NCBI RefSeq assembly: GCF_023206215.1
Contig: NZ_CP065800.1
Span: 2,232,001-2,296,000 of the forward strand
Reading direction: 5' to 3'
Length of the DNA: 64,000 bases
Origin: Butyrivibrio fibrisolvens
GTDB lineage: Bacteria; Bacillota; Clostridia; Lachnospirales; Lachnospiraceae
Made by a program: the position numbers and the translations under genes. The notes under the pieces are model-generated. The model was given only the letters and a program-made list of their open reading frames with translations, did no database searches and was not told the origin of the DNA. Below are positions 55,850-64,000 of this stretch, piece after piece. The first letter of the stretch is position 1. Every line of letters begins with the position of its first letter.

Positions 55850-55884
55850 GCCGTCACACTGTTTTGGTGTGGCGGCTTTTTTTG
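55850..55884 (+). terminator. Rho-independent terminator of the NifU-like/GGGtGRT operon
   Basis: GCCGTCACAC pairs with GTGTGGCGGC (one wobble) around a short loop, then T7. Confidence 0.9.
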
Positions 55885-56113
55885 CTAAATAACCAGGCTT
55901 TAAACATTTCAAAATGCAATTTACGGTTTGATGTGCATTTCGTCGTATCAAAGATGCATTCTGTCGTATCTGGTAATTAAGAAATTTGATTTACTTGTAT
56001 AATAATTATGGCTTTGTTGCGACTGGGGAAAACTAAAAGACTCAGAGGACATAGATAAGTATTACTGTTGCAGTAAATGGTTTATTATTATATTTGTTTG
56101 GAGGAGATACGCA

Positions 56114-57136
56114 TTGACTTATCAGGTAAGAGAATCAGCTGGATTTAAGATTTTTGATATTGTAGGAATGATGATCATCGGAGGCTTTTCTATTGGAGGA
56201 TACGGTTTTATTTTAAAATACCTAGTATTGGAATCAGCTATGGAATATGCGATATTTACAGGAATCAGCATCGCCTTTTTGGCGTTTATTGCATATTGTT
56301 TGTATCAATCTCTTTCCGATAAGAGAGTGGCAGTGACTGTTAATGAAAGGGATAGGTATTTTATCATCCAAAGGACTTTAGGAGCGCCTGAAACAGTATA
56401 TGCCAATGAGATTACTGCCTGGTATGCCGATGTAATAACATATTTATCAAAAGGCGGTTTTAAGACCACCGATTGTATTACCATCAGGTATGGAGGTAGG
56501 AAGGTCAAAATCCCATATTATTTTGATAATTATGCAAGAATGGTCAATTCCCTTAAAAGGCTTGCAGGAAATCAGGCTCAGGGAGCACCAATAGATGAGA
56601 GCAAACTAAGTCCTGACAGTGCTATAGATTGTCTTGTAAAACAGCTCGATCCTGCAAAAACTTATGATTTTAACATAACTTATGTAACTGACTGTGCTTT
56701 TATAGGATTCAGACCTGATCATCATAAGGCTACAGCCTTGTTATACAGGCAGAATGGCAGAACTCTTCAGGAGTCATTCTTTACTTATCTTTGTTCACGT
56801 TTCGACGAGTGGGATGAAGATCTGGCAAGACAGCTAAGAGAGGTGAATTTTAATATCCGTCCTGTAAATGGTGGCTTTCCTGAGATGATCAGCTATGAGT
56901 CGCCAAAGGCAAGAAAGAAAAAAAGAGATGTTCAGGAACATGCTGAGGGGCTGTATTATTACCTTTTACAAAATCTTGGAGAGCCGGTTGGAATGTATGA
57001 AAATGCTGAACCCTTAAGTCAATATGCCGGAAAGATTTTGGGAGAGGAACTCTTATATGACGAAGTTGAGCATTTGTATTTTGTAGTATTTGATCAGTAT
57101 ATCCTTTGTATAGTTATGGCTGTTGACAACGATTGA
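56114..57136 (+). CDS. Hypothetical protein with two N-terminal membrane helices
   Basis: 340 residues, not recognised. Two hydrophobic segments (about residues 13-35 and 43-63) form a hairpin anchor. A beta-rich part follows (VTVNERDRYFIIQRTLGAPETVYANEITAWYADV), resembling bacterial PH-type domains. The C-terminal ~190 residues are soluble with no clear family. The start is TTG with GGAGGAG 7-8 nt upstream. It stands alone: a terminator lies 230 bp upstream, and R2-type repeat material follows. Confidence 0.65.
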   Translation: MTYQVRESAGFKIFDIVGMMIIGGFSIGGYGFILKYLVLESAMEYAIFTGISIAFLAFIAYCLYQSLSDKRVAVTVNERDRYFIIQRTLGAPETVYANEITAWYADVITYLSKGGFKTTDCITIRYGGRKVKIPYYFDNYARMVNSLKRLAGNQAQGAPIDESKLSPDSAIDCLVKQLDPAKTYDFNITYVTDCAFIGFRPDHHKATALLYRQNGRTLQESFFTYLCSRFDEWDEDLARQLREVNFNIRPVNGGFPEMISYESPKARKKKRDVQEHAEGLYYYLLQNLGEPVGMYENAEPLSQYAGKILGEELLYDEVEHLYFVVFDQYILCIVMAVDND

Positions 57137-57150
57137 ACTGTTTTTTTAGG

Positions 57151-57293
57151 AACTCAAACTTTTCACTTGGACGTTTGAGTTAGGAAGAAAAGTGCAAGTT
57201 TGAAAGTGTTCCACTTTCAAACCCAAATTGATGACGCGAGCTCCATCAATTTGAACCATTAGTCACTCGTTTCACTCGCAACATGAGGTTAAT
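57151..57293 (-). repeat. R2-b plus R1-like end fragment
   Basis: 57196-57293 is an inverted copy of R2-a (27402-27499). Compared with R2-a, the stem caaattggtg/caccaatttg has become caaattgatg/catcaatttg, a paired change. Next to it, 57151-57181 (aactcaaacttttcacttgg with a closing gtttgagtt) resembles the outer end of palindrome R1-E, so the region may be a composite of both repeat types. Bases 57294-57552 hold no gene I can support. Confidence 0.7.
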
Positions 57294-57552
57294 TATGACA
57301 TAATTGAAAATCCTACAGGAAGAAGCTGATTTCATGAAAACTTAATGCATATTTGTATACACAAAAACATACATAAATATTGCATTTACCTATATACATT
57401 AAAAACAATGTAGGTGTAGAATAAATCTGGCATTTGACCGATATAGATATGAGAACATGTTATATATTGTAGCAATTAGTATTATTAATGCTGGTATACA
57501 TGGCATTTATTATCCGGTCAGCCAAGATTATCATTTAAGAGGTATACATACT

Positions 57553-58443
57553 ATGTTGCGTAAAAAATTAGCATCAAGAGAAGTTCTTCAGTTTAAGCGT
57601 AGTGATATATGGAGGATAATTCTATGTATCTGCGCCGGAATACTTATGTCAGTCAACCTTCGTACATTCGTTTATACAGGAGATCTTCTTCCGGGAGGTT
57701 TTGCAGGACTTACACTCCTTCTACAGGCTATCTTCCATAAGTTCCTTGGAATAACAGTTCCATACGGCGTTATTTATTTCCTCATGAACTCAGTACCGAT
57801 AGTGATAGCTTTTAAATTTATAGGCAAGAAGTTCACTCTCTATTCATGTATTACAATACTTTTAGTGACGTTCTTAACTGATATAATACCTGTCTATGCC
57901 ATAACCTATGATGTGCTTCTTATCAGTATCTTTGGAGGACTCATCAACGGATTTGCAATCACCTTGTGTCTTAAGGCTGATGCGACAACAGGTGGAACAG
58001 ATTTTATAGCTATAGCGATATCTGAAAGATTCGGTATTGATTCTTTTAACTATATTCTGTTCTTTAATGCAATAATCCTTACAATAGATGGTTATATCTT
58101 TGGATGGGACAAAGCGCTGTATTCGATCATCTTCCAGTTCTCATCTACACAGGTAATACATATCTTATACAAAAGGTATAAGAAGAATACGCTCCTTATC
58201 GTCACCCAGAAGCCCAAAGAGATCGCTGATATGATCTATGAGCTTACAGGCCACGGTGCTACAGATATTGAAGCTTACGGATCCTATCAGAATGCGGACA
58301 GGACGATAGTCTATTCGGTTGTATCAAGTGACGAGCTTAGAACAGTAGTGTCAGAGATACTTGACATAGATCCCGATGCTTTCCTTAATGTTATTAAGAC
58401 AGAACAGCTTAGCGGTAAGTTCCATCTTCATCCTAATGATTAA
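57553..58443 (+). CDS. YitT family membrane protein
   Basis: 296 residues. Five or six membrane segments (IILCICAGILMSVNLRTFV; LLPGGFAGLTLLLQAIFHK with the GG-F-G family motif; IPVYAITYDVLLISIFGGLINGFAITLCLKADATTGGTDFIAIAIS) are followed by the C-terminal DUF2179 domain (LLIVTQKPKEIADMIYELTGHGATDIEAYGSY). The family is widespread in Firmicutes; its transport role is not settled. The start at 57553 (AGAGG 10 nt upstream) matches homologue length; the frame extends to 57457 without support. Confidence 0.88.
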   Translation: MLRKKLASREVLQFKRSDIWRIILCICAGILMSVNLRTFVYTGDLLPGGFAGLTLLLQAIFHKFLGITVPYGVIYFLMNSVPIVIAFKFIGKKFTLYSCITILLVTFLTDIIPVYAITYDVLLISIFGGLINGFAITLCLKADATTGGTDFIAIAISERFGIDSFNYILFFNAIILTIDGYIFGWDKALYSIIFQFSSTQVIHILYKRYKKNTLLIVTQKPKEIADMIYELTGHGATDIEAYGSYQNADRTIVYSVVSSDELRTVVSEILDIDPDAFLNVIKTEQLSGKFHLHPND

Positions 58444-58487
58444 AAAAACACCACACTCCCAATCATCACGGGAATGTGGTGTTTTTT
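58442..58487. terminator. Bidirectional terminator between yitT-like gene and mntP
   Basis: AAAAAACACCACACTCCC pairs with GGGAATGTGGTGTTTTTT; T runs on both strands serve the two convergent genes. Confidence 0.9.
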
Positions 58488-58488
58488 A

Positions 58489-59094
58489 TCAAATAAATGA
58501 TTTTATGAATATTTCCAATCCGATTGCAATAAGTATTCCGCCTCCAAGGAAGTTGGCATATTTGTGGAGCTTGCATCCGAAGATCTTTCCAAGCTTTACA
58601 CCTATCATGCAGATTATGAAGGTTACAACTGCTATGACAAGTGAACTTGCAAATGCTCTTATAGTGCTATAGTTTGCTATTGCAAATCCAACAGAGAGAG
58701 CATCTATAGAGGTTGCGATTCCCTGGATTATCAGTGTCTTAGTGCTTATTTTCTTTTCCCCTTTTGCAATGGCTTCTTCCTTTTGCTCTTTGGCATTATC
58801 TTCGCCTTTGATTCCATCTACTATCATCTGGATTCCGATGTATAGAAGGAGTAGAAGAGCAATCCACGGGATGAATTTCTGGAATGATACGAAGGCTTCC
58901 TGGATTGTGTGTACACACAGCCATCCGATCATTGGCATTGCGAACTGGAAGAAGGCATATATGCCGGCCATCTTGGCATGCCTTGAACTTGACATGCATG
59001 GCTCTTTAAGCCCGTTTGCAATGCTCACAGAAAAAGCGTCCATAGCAAGACCGATGCCAAGGCCTATACTAAGGATTAAGAATTCGATTATCAT
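58489..59094 (-). CDS. mntP: Manganese efflux pump MntP
   Basis: 201 residues with six membrane helices. Family motifs: GLGIGLAMDAFSVSIANGL near the start, and SIDALSVGFAIA in the second repeat; both acidic membrane residues are present. It exports Mn2+. The start at 59094 is supported by AGG 8 nt upstream and homologue alignment; the frame extends to 59154 without support. The leader carries a yybP-ykoY Mn2+ riboswitch and terminator, which independently confirms the substrate. Confidence 0.93.
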   Translation of the reverse strand: MIIEFLILSIGLGIGLAMDAFSVSIANGLKEPCMSSSRHAKMAGIYAFFQFAMPMIGWLCVHTIQEAFVSFQKFIPWIALLLLLYIGIQMIVDGIKGEDNAKEQKEEAIAKGEKKISTKTLIIQGIATSIDALSVGFAIANYSTIRAFASSLVIAVVTFIICMIGVKLGKIFGCKLHKYANFLGGGILIAIGLEIFIKSFI

Positions 59095-59229
59095 AGTCTG
59101 TACCTGCCTGTTATTTGATTTTTGATGTTGGAACATATAAATGCGTTCATACATATCTGATAGTGATGATACATCTACATGTCCTTATTACATTGCTGCA
59201 ATGTGTGCTGATGTAACTTTGATGCACAT

Positions 59230-59375
59230 AAAAAACGAGACACATGTAAAACCCCCATAGTTTATATGAAAGTTTTACATGAGTCTCGCAATTTAAAATA
59301 AGCCAGGTTCTTGCCAAAACCAGTATGTTGACTTATTACGTATCAAAATCACGCTTGCTACTCCCTCATGGAGCA
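59230..59375 (-). promoter_or_regulatory. yybP-ykoY manganese riboswitch with terminator, controlling mntP
   Basis: On the minus strand, the aptamer (59375 to about 59291) contains the hallmark agggagtagc, then aagtcaacatactgg, and ggcaagaacctggc, matching the conserved loops of the yybP-ykoY class. Directly after it, 59289-59230 forms a terminator: GCGAGACTCATGTAAAAC pairs with GTTTTACATGTGTCTCG, followed by T6. Mn2+ binding should favour the antiterminated state and turn on the efflux pump. Confidence 0.88.
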
Positions 59376-59380
59376 AATAA

Positions 59381-59415
59381 AAACAAGACTTAAATTTTCA
59401 TCTAAGTCTTGTTTA
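59381..59415 (-). terminator. Terminator of trxA
   Basis: On the minus strand, AACAAGACTTA pairs with TAAGTCTTGTT around a 10-nt loop, followed by a T-rich stretch. Confidence 0.75.
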
Positions 59416-59443
59416 CTTTAACATAGTTATTAGGTTATGACAA
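59415..59443 (-). promoter_or_regulatory. Candidate promoter for the mntP riboswitch transcript
   Basis: Minus strand TTGTCA (59443-59438), a 17-nt spacer and TAAAGT (59420-59415). If used, the trxA terminator hairpin would lie in the 5' leader, so read-through from trxA is an alternative. Confidence 0.35.
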
Positions 59444-59459
59444 GTGTTATTTCGATAGA

Positions 59460-59771
59460 TTACTTGCCGATCATCTTGAGGAGCTCTGACTTTGGTTTAG
59501 CACCAACACTCTTGTCTACGATGTCGCCACCTTTGAAGAATCCGATTGTAGGGATAGACATTACGCCGTACTTAGCAGCAAGATCCTGCTCATCATCAAC
59601 ATTGATCTTACCAACCTTGATATCGTCGTTCTCTTCTGCAATCTGATCTACAACAGGAGCCATCATCTTGCAAGGTCCGCACCAGTCTGCGTAGAAGTCT
59701 ACAAGAACAGGCTTGTCAGAATTAAGTACTTCTGCTTCGAAGTTATCAGATGTAAGCTGTATTATTGCCAT
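59460..59771 (-). CDS. trxA: Thioredoxin
   Basis: 103 residues. The active site is WCGPCK in VDFYADWCGPCKMMAPVVDQ, the cis-Pro loop is GVMSIPTIGFFKGG, and VGKINVDDEQDLAAKYG matches standard thioredoxins. It reduces protein disulfides in the cytoplasm. AAGGAG lies 8 nt before the start. Followed by its own terminator. Confidence 0.96.
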   Translation of the reverse strand: MAIIQLTSDNFEAEVLNSDKPVLVDFYADWCGPCKMMAPVVDQIAEENDDIKVGKINVDDEQDLAAKYGVMSIPTIGFFKGGDIVDKSVGAKPKSELLKMIGK

Positions 59772-60189
59772 AAAAATTCTCCTTTTTGAATAGAAAAAAT
59801 AATATTATTGGTTTCACACAATCATATTATAAACTGAAAAAAACGGAAAAAAGATACAGCAAAATTAAATTTTACACAATTTTAATAACTCTCTTGATGA
59901 AAAATAGCAATATTTAATAAAGTACTGTGTTATAATGCTAGCGTGATATAATTAGTATATTACATATCTTGGATTTGTGATTTGGGGTTTGAAAATGAAA
60001 CATTTTTCAAACGTTTAGCGTAAGAGCTAAAAATTCATCATGCTGTCTATTATTATCCTGTAACGCCATGAATATCATAGTAAGACTATTGTACTTACTA
60101 TTATGCCATGCACTTATTTCATTTTAGATGAACAAGACTTCTCAAAAGGTCAAGAAGAGTGGTAAGTGAAGTTATATGTAAGGAGGGCT
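59772..60189. other. Intergenic region between trxA and cls, with an R2 remnant
   Basis: 418 bp of AT-rich DNA. 59981-60012 (tttggggtttgaaaatgaaa onward, ending ttttcaaac) resembles the second hairpin of R2 with its stem still paired. Several TATAAT-like boxes occur near 59931 and 59947 without good -35 boxes. A 13-codon frame at 60128-60169 ends across the cls region; I do not call it a gene. Confidence 0.5.
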
Positions 60190-61890
60190 ATGTATAAAGA
60201 TAAGGAAAAAGAACCAATAATAAAGAATCAAGATAATCTAAATAATAAAAATGATACCAATAATAAAAGCGATATAAATAATAAAAACAAGGCTCATAAA
60301 AAGTCACTGGATGAGTCTTTAAAGGTAAAGATCAATCCCAAAGGAAAGGCAAACAGAAACGCCCAGAACAGTGTGAACAGAATAGCCGCAATTGCTATTT
60401 TTACCCTGCTTCAGATTGTGGTACTGGGACTTATGCTGTATGAATTTAGTAATTACAGTATCTATTTTCAGATTGGATTTGGCGTTCTCTCGATCATAAT
60501 CGTTCTGACTATATACGGGAGACATACCAATTCTGCCAACAAGATGCCCTGGATGATATTCATAATGTTCGTTCCTGTGTTTGGCATACTTCTGTATCTT
60601 CTTATGGGGCGACCAGGCGTAACAGCTAAGGCCAGAAAGCGTTTTGAAGAGATTGACTCCAAGATCCTTCCTTATCTCAAGCCTAGAAGGAGTATTCTTA
60701 ATTCTCTTGAAATAAGTGATCCTAATATAGCTTCAAGAGTCAAATATGTGGAAGACTATGGTCACTTCCCGGTATATAAGAATACTGACTTAGTCTATTT
60801 TGATGATGCGAGGAAGGGAATTGAAGATCAGGTAAGAGAACTGGAGAAGGCCAGAAGCTTTATCTTTATGGAGTATTATGCGATTCAGGATACAGACACC
60901 TTTGAGCCGATCAAGGAAGTCTTGGCAAGAAAAGCTGCTGAGGGTCTTGAAGTTCGCGTTATCTATGATGATATAGGAAGCGGAGGCTTTATTAATAGCG
61001 GATTTATAAAGAGGATGGAAGATCTTGGCATCAAGTGCCGAGTGTTCAATCATGTAAGTCCTTTTTTCCAGGTCATTATGAACAATCGTGATCACAGGAA
61101 GATAACCGTCATAGATGGAAGAGTTGGATATACTGGCGGATATAATATTGCAGATCTTTATACACATAGGATCGAACCGCATGGATTCTGGAAGGACACA
61201 GGTGTCAGACTCACAGGAGACGGGGTGGTGACGCTTACAGCTCTTTTCCTTGAGATGTGGAATGCAGTTAAGGCCAACGATATTGATGACAATGATCTTT
61301 CAATCTTTTTTCCAAGGGTGTCTTACACAGCTATGGAGAAGGATTGCTTCGTGCAGCCTTTTGCAGATACGCCGCTGGATGAGGAGCTTCTTGGAGAGAA
61401 TGTCTACATGGGGATGCTCCAAACTGCAAGGAAGTATTGCTGGTTTGTGACCCCGTACCTTGTCATAACTGATGAGCTGTGCCGCGAATTCGAGATTGCG
61501 GTTAAGAGGGGCGTTGATGTCAGGATCATAACCCCAGGCATTCCTGATAAAAAAGTTGTATACGCGATCACAAGGTCTTATTACAATGAGCTTGCAAGAA
61601 ATGGTGTCAGGATCTTCGAATACACGCCGGGATTCTGTCATGCCAAGATGTGCATAGCTGATGGACAGTGCGCGACTGTCGGGACGCTTAATCTTGACTT
61701 TAGATCCTTGTATCTGCACTTTGAAGATGGCGTATATCTATACAATTGTAAAGCTATAAAAGATATAGAAGAGGACTTTAAGGAGATGTTTAAAGTCAGC
61801 ACCGAAGTTACAGACAAGTATCATTCGCACAGAAGTGTGCCGCTTCGTATAAGTCAGTGTGCGCTGAGGATCGTCGCACCGCTTGTGTGA
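60190..61890 (+). CDS. cls: Cardiolipin synthase (phospholipase D family)
   Basis: 566 residues. An Asn/Lys-rich N-terminal stretch (about residues 10-40, with repeats of NNKND and INNKN) is unusual. Two membrane helices follow (IAAIAIFTLLQIVVLGLML; YFQIGFGVLSIIIVLTIYG), then MPWMIFIMFVPVFGILLYLLMG. The two PLD motifs are NRDHRKITVIDGRVGYTGG and FCHAKMCIADGQCATVGTLNLD. It condenses two phosphatidylglycerols to cardiolipin. The ATG at 60190 has AGGAGG only 3 nt upstream; a GTG at 60166 is an alternative start. Confidence 0.92.
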   Translation: MYKDKEKEPIIKNQDNLNNKNDTNNKSDINNKNKAHKKSLDESLKVKINPKGKANRNAQNSVNRIAAIAIFTLLQIVVLGLMLYEFSNYSIYFQIGFGVLSIIIVLTIYGRHTNSANKMPWMIFIMFVPVFGILLYLLMGRPGVTAKARKRFEEIDSKILPYLKPRRSILNSLEISDPNIASRVKYVEDYGHFPVYKNTDLVYFDDARKGIEDQVRELEKARSFIFMEYYAIQDTDTFEPIKEVLARKAAEGLEVRVIYDDIGSGGFINSGFIKRMEDLGIKCRVFNHVSPFFQVIMNNRDHRKITVIDGRVGYTGGYNIADLYTHRIEPHGFWKDTGVRLTGDGVVTLTALFLEMWNAVKANDIDDNDLSIFFPRVSYTAMEKDCFVQPFADTPLDEELLGENVYMGMLQTARKYCWFVTPYLVITDELCREFEIAVKRGVDVRIITPGIPDKKVVYAITRSYYNELARNGVRIFEYTPGFCHAKMCIADGQCATVGTLNLDFRSLYLHFEDGVYLYNCKAIKDIEEDFKEMFKVSTEVTDKYHSHRSVPLRISQCALRIVAPLV

Positions 61891-61927
61891 TAATGGAAAA
61901 TACAGGCTTAGGTAGGGAAAGATAGTT

Positions 61928-63298
61928 TTGGCAAAAAAGTTAAGTGAAGACAAAAGAAATATAGTTTTAAACGGTAATATATATCAGGCTGTGCTGATGC
62001 TGGCAGTGCCTGTAATGATCAATAGTTTTATTCAGTCTCTTTATAATCTGACAGATACATACTGGCTGGGAGTTCTGGGAACAGAGTACCAGTCTGCGAT
62101 CACGCTTGTATCGCCTTTTCAGTCTATATTACAGAATTTTGGATCCGGTATCACCGTGGCAGGTTCTATACTTATAGCTCAGTACCTTGGTGCGCACAAT
62201 GACAGGGAAGCTTCGAATATGGCGGATCATGTCTGCATCTCGACACTTATTTTCTCTGTAATATGCGCGATATTATGTTTTATCATATCTCCGCCTCTTG
62301 TGGGGTGGCTTGGTGCTACAGGACTTCAGTATGACTATTCACTTATTTATATCAGGATCGTCATTCTGGATATGCCTCTTTTGTACATGATCAATATCTA
62401 TTCGTCGGTGCATCAGGCCCAGGGCGATTCTGTGCGCCCTATGCTTTTGAATCTCATAGGAGCGGTGGTCAATCTTATAATGGATCCGCTTCTTATGGTA
62501 GTACTTCATTTTGGAATAGCAGGAGCAGCTTTTGCCACATTGTTTGCAAAGCTTCCGGGAGCACTTATAGCTCTATATACTCTTACAAGAGAAGGTCAGG
62601 TCATAACTCTTCATTTCAAGGGATTTAGATTCCAAAAAGAAAAGCTCCTTAGCATAGTAAGAATAGGTCTTCCTACAGCGATAGGCCACAGTACTATGCA
62701 GTTTGGCTTCCTTCTTATGAGTAGAAGTGTACAGGCTTATGGCATGATCGCAACGACGGCTTATGGTATAGGCAATAAGATCAACTCCATCATAACTCTT
62801 CCTAATAACGGAATAGGCTCAGCTATCAGTACCATAGTAGGTCTCAATATAGGAGCAGGTGACAAAAAGAGGGCTGACAGAGGCTTTAGGATAGCTCTTA
62901 AGATGGCTTTTGTATATCTGCTTATTGCAGGACTTATCCTGTCAAGACGCCCTATAGCTGAGTTTATGGTCAGAACTCTTACATCAGATGATCAGGTTGT
63001 AGCTCTTGCTACAGACTTTTTGTGTCTGATGGCTTTCTGGTGTTTTACCAATGCTTTTTATAATGTGACTATGGGACTTTTCCAGGGAAGTGGTCATACT
63101 CTTGTGACTATGATAGTAGATGCATCAAGGTTGTGGATATTTAGATTTGCAACACTTTTCATCTGTCAACATGTGTTTGACATGGGCGTTGAGTCTGTAT
63201 GGTACTCTGTAGTTGTATCCAATGCAAGCTCGGCAGTTATCCTCTTTGTCCTATATCTGACAGGACTTTGGAAAAAAGACGTTATCAAGGCCAAATAA
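61928..63298 (+). CDS. MATE family efflux transporter
   Basis: 456 residues with 12 membrane helices in two halves. Typical MATE elements: LAVPVMINSFIQSLYNLTDTYWLG at the start, LVSPFQSILQNFGSGITVAGSILIAQYLGA, and in the second half IGLPTAIGHSTMQFGFLLMSR, then GIGSAISTIVGLNIGAGDKKRA. It exports drugs or metabolites by Na+ or H+ exchange; the substrate is unknown. The start is TTG with AGGGA about 10 nt upstream, 37 bp after cls, so cotranscription with cls is likely. Confidence 0.92.
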   Translation: MAKKLSEDKRNIVLNGNIYQAVLMLAVPVMINSFIQSLYNLTDTYWLGVLGTEYQSAITLVSPFQSILQNFGSGITVAGSILIAQYLGAHNDREASNMADHVCISTLIFSVICAILCFIISPPLVGWLGATGLQYDYSLIYIRIVILDMPLLYMINIYSSVHQAQGDSVRPMLLNLIGAVVNLIMDPLLMVVLHFGIAGAAFATLFAKLPGALIALYTLTREGQVITLHFKGFRFQKEKLLSIVRIGLPTAIGHSTMQFGFLLMSRSVQAYGMIATTAYGIGNKINSIITLPNNGIGSAISTIVGLNIGAGDKKRADRGFRIALKMAFVYLLIAGLILSRRPIAEFMVRTLTSDDQVVALATDFLCLMAFWCFTNAFYNVTMGLFQGSGHTLVTMIVDASRLWIFRFATLFICQHVFDMGVESVWYSVVVSNASSAVILFVLYLTGLWKKDVIKAK

Positions 63299-63334
63299 AC
63301 TGATATAATGATATAAAGCGTAAAAATAAATGAC

Positions 63335-63632
63335 TCAAACTTCGCACTTGCCAAACATACGCCACCCTCTGAGGCAGAGCCAATGCAGCCCGTTTATAAT
63401 ACATTTTCGTATCTTGAATGTGTTATAATTCAGGGCAAGATATCTGGATCTTTATATTCTAGGGTCCAAACTCGCTTCGCTCAGACAGGTGGACCCTAAG
63501 AAGAATATAAAGATCCAGATATCTTGCTCCTGAATTTAATAACACCTTCAAAAGATACGAAAATGTATTATAAACGGGCTGCATTGTCTCTGCCTCAGAG
63601 GGTGGTGTATGTTTGGCAAGTGCGAAGTTTGA
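63335..63632 (-). repeat. R1-E: giant near-perfect palindrome (298 bp) with divergent arms
   Basis: The arms run from tcaaacttcgcacttgcc at left to ggcaagtgcgaagtttga at right, around the loop aaactcgcttcgctcagac. The core (gatatctggatctttatattct, agggtcc) keeps the same asymmetries as the other copies: an extra A (caggagc against cagggc) and an extra 4 nt before agggtcc. The rest of both arms is unrelated to R1-A to D but self-complementary. It lies downstream of the MATE gene. Bases 63633-63864 show no gene; there are short aagatctcgaaaaa direct repeats near 63670. Confidence 0.95.
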
Positions 63633-63864
63633 ATAAATGAAATAAAAGGTAAAATAATTTCGAAGAAGATCTCGAAAAAAGATCTCGAAAAAAAGATGTG
63701 ACGTGTGCTTCTAATGATCCGTCTTATAGTTTAGAAGGGCAAAAAGCCGGAATAACATATTCGCAGTTTGCTGACGTTTTAATGATCTGTTATGAATGCG
63801 TCAGTAGTGCAGGCGATGAAACAAAAAAGTACAATTCCCCAACATGGGGGTGAGGAGGATTATT

Positions 63865-64000
63865 ATGAGGAAAATAAGAACAGGTTTTTTAGGAGCACTA
63901 ATTTTATCTTTTTCTATGATTCTATCAGGATGTGGAGGTACATCAGACAGCTCGTCCTATAATGCAAAGTCCGCAGGGGGCGATGCCAACTATGCGATGG
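63865..64000 (+). CDS. Lipoprotein (3'-truncated by window edge)
   Basis: Only the first 45 codons are visible. A basic start (MRKIRTG), a hydrophobic stretch (FLGALILSFSMIL) and the lipobox LSGC, followed by a Gly/Ser-rich linker (GGTSDSSS), mark an exported, lipid-anchored protein. GAGGAGG lies about 7 nt upstream. A ccccaaca-tgggg hairpin sits just before the ribosome binding site. The mature domain is outside the window; DUF4349-type lipoproteins begin similarly, but that is only a suggestion. Confidence 0.85.
   Translation, partial: MRKIRTGFLGALILSFSMILSGCGGTSDSSSYNAKSAGGDANYAM

Noticed and set aside
60128..60169. 13-codon frame before cls as a leader peptide
   Set aside because: No ribosome binding site and no regulatory structure next to it; a frame this short is expected by chance.

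Overview
The window is a 64 kb chromosomal segment of an anaerobic, moderately AT-rich Firmicute, most likely Lachnospiraceae of the Butyrivibrio/Pseudobutyrivibrio kind. That placement is an inference from gene content: many cytoplasmic glycoside hydrolases with AraC regulators, a NifU-like/GGGtGRT gene pair, YitT, a DUF5107-TPR protein, and strong AGGAGG-type ribosome binding sites. No rRNA, prophage or CRISPR array is seen. There is one tRNA (Thr, anticodon CGT).

Layout. 0-10.6 kb: a flippase cut by the window edge, two FAD oxidoreductases, 5-formyl-THF cyclo-ligase, a tandem class II aldolase, a beta-propeller lactonase, a frameshifted FIST-GGDEF gene and chorismate synthase. 10.6-11.4 kb: two giant palindromes. 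11.5-16.2 kb: a VanY-type peptidase, tgt-yajC and a TnpB-only IS200/IS605 element. 16.3-22.6 kb: branched-chain amino acid genes (leuB, a membrane glycosyltransferase-like gene, ilvD, ilvB). 22.7-38.2 kb: a carbohydrate locus (GH43, GH2, GPH symporter, AraC, GH3, beta-phosphoglucomutase-like HAD, second AraC, DUF5107-TPR). No enzyme in it shows a signal peptide, so it probably imports and processes oligosaccharides inside the cell. 38.3-44 kb: an L,D-transpeptidase, a GlgB homologue with altered catalytic residues, MscS and tRNA-Thr. 44-53 kb: membrane proteins, argH with an ARG-box-like operator, asd and topB. 53-58.4 kb: a beta-helix protein, the NifU-like/GGGtGRT operon, an unknown membrane protein and YitT. 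58.5-64 kb: mntP behind a yybP-ykoY manganese riboswitch, thioredoxin, cardiolipin synthase, a MATE exporter, another giant palindrome and the start of a lipoprotein gene.

Most unusual content. (1) A family of about 254-298 bp near-perfect palindromes (called R1 here), with five full copies and one half-copy. The core is conserved and carries the same small asymmetries in each copy. The outer arms differ between copies but stay complementary within each copy. Two pairs fill divergent intergenic regions, and each copy in a pair is oriented toward its neighbouring gene. (2) A second hairpin repeat (R2) with compensatory base changes between two inverted copies 30 kb apart. (3) A GlgB-like protein in which all three catalytic carboxylate positions are substituted (T, K, E), followed by a coiled coil and a lysine-rich tail. 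(4) A TnpB lacking both the zinc-ribbon cysteines and the usual RuvC-II glutamate. (5) A FIST-GGDEF gene broken by one base in an A6 run.
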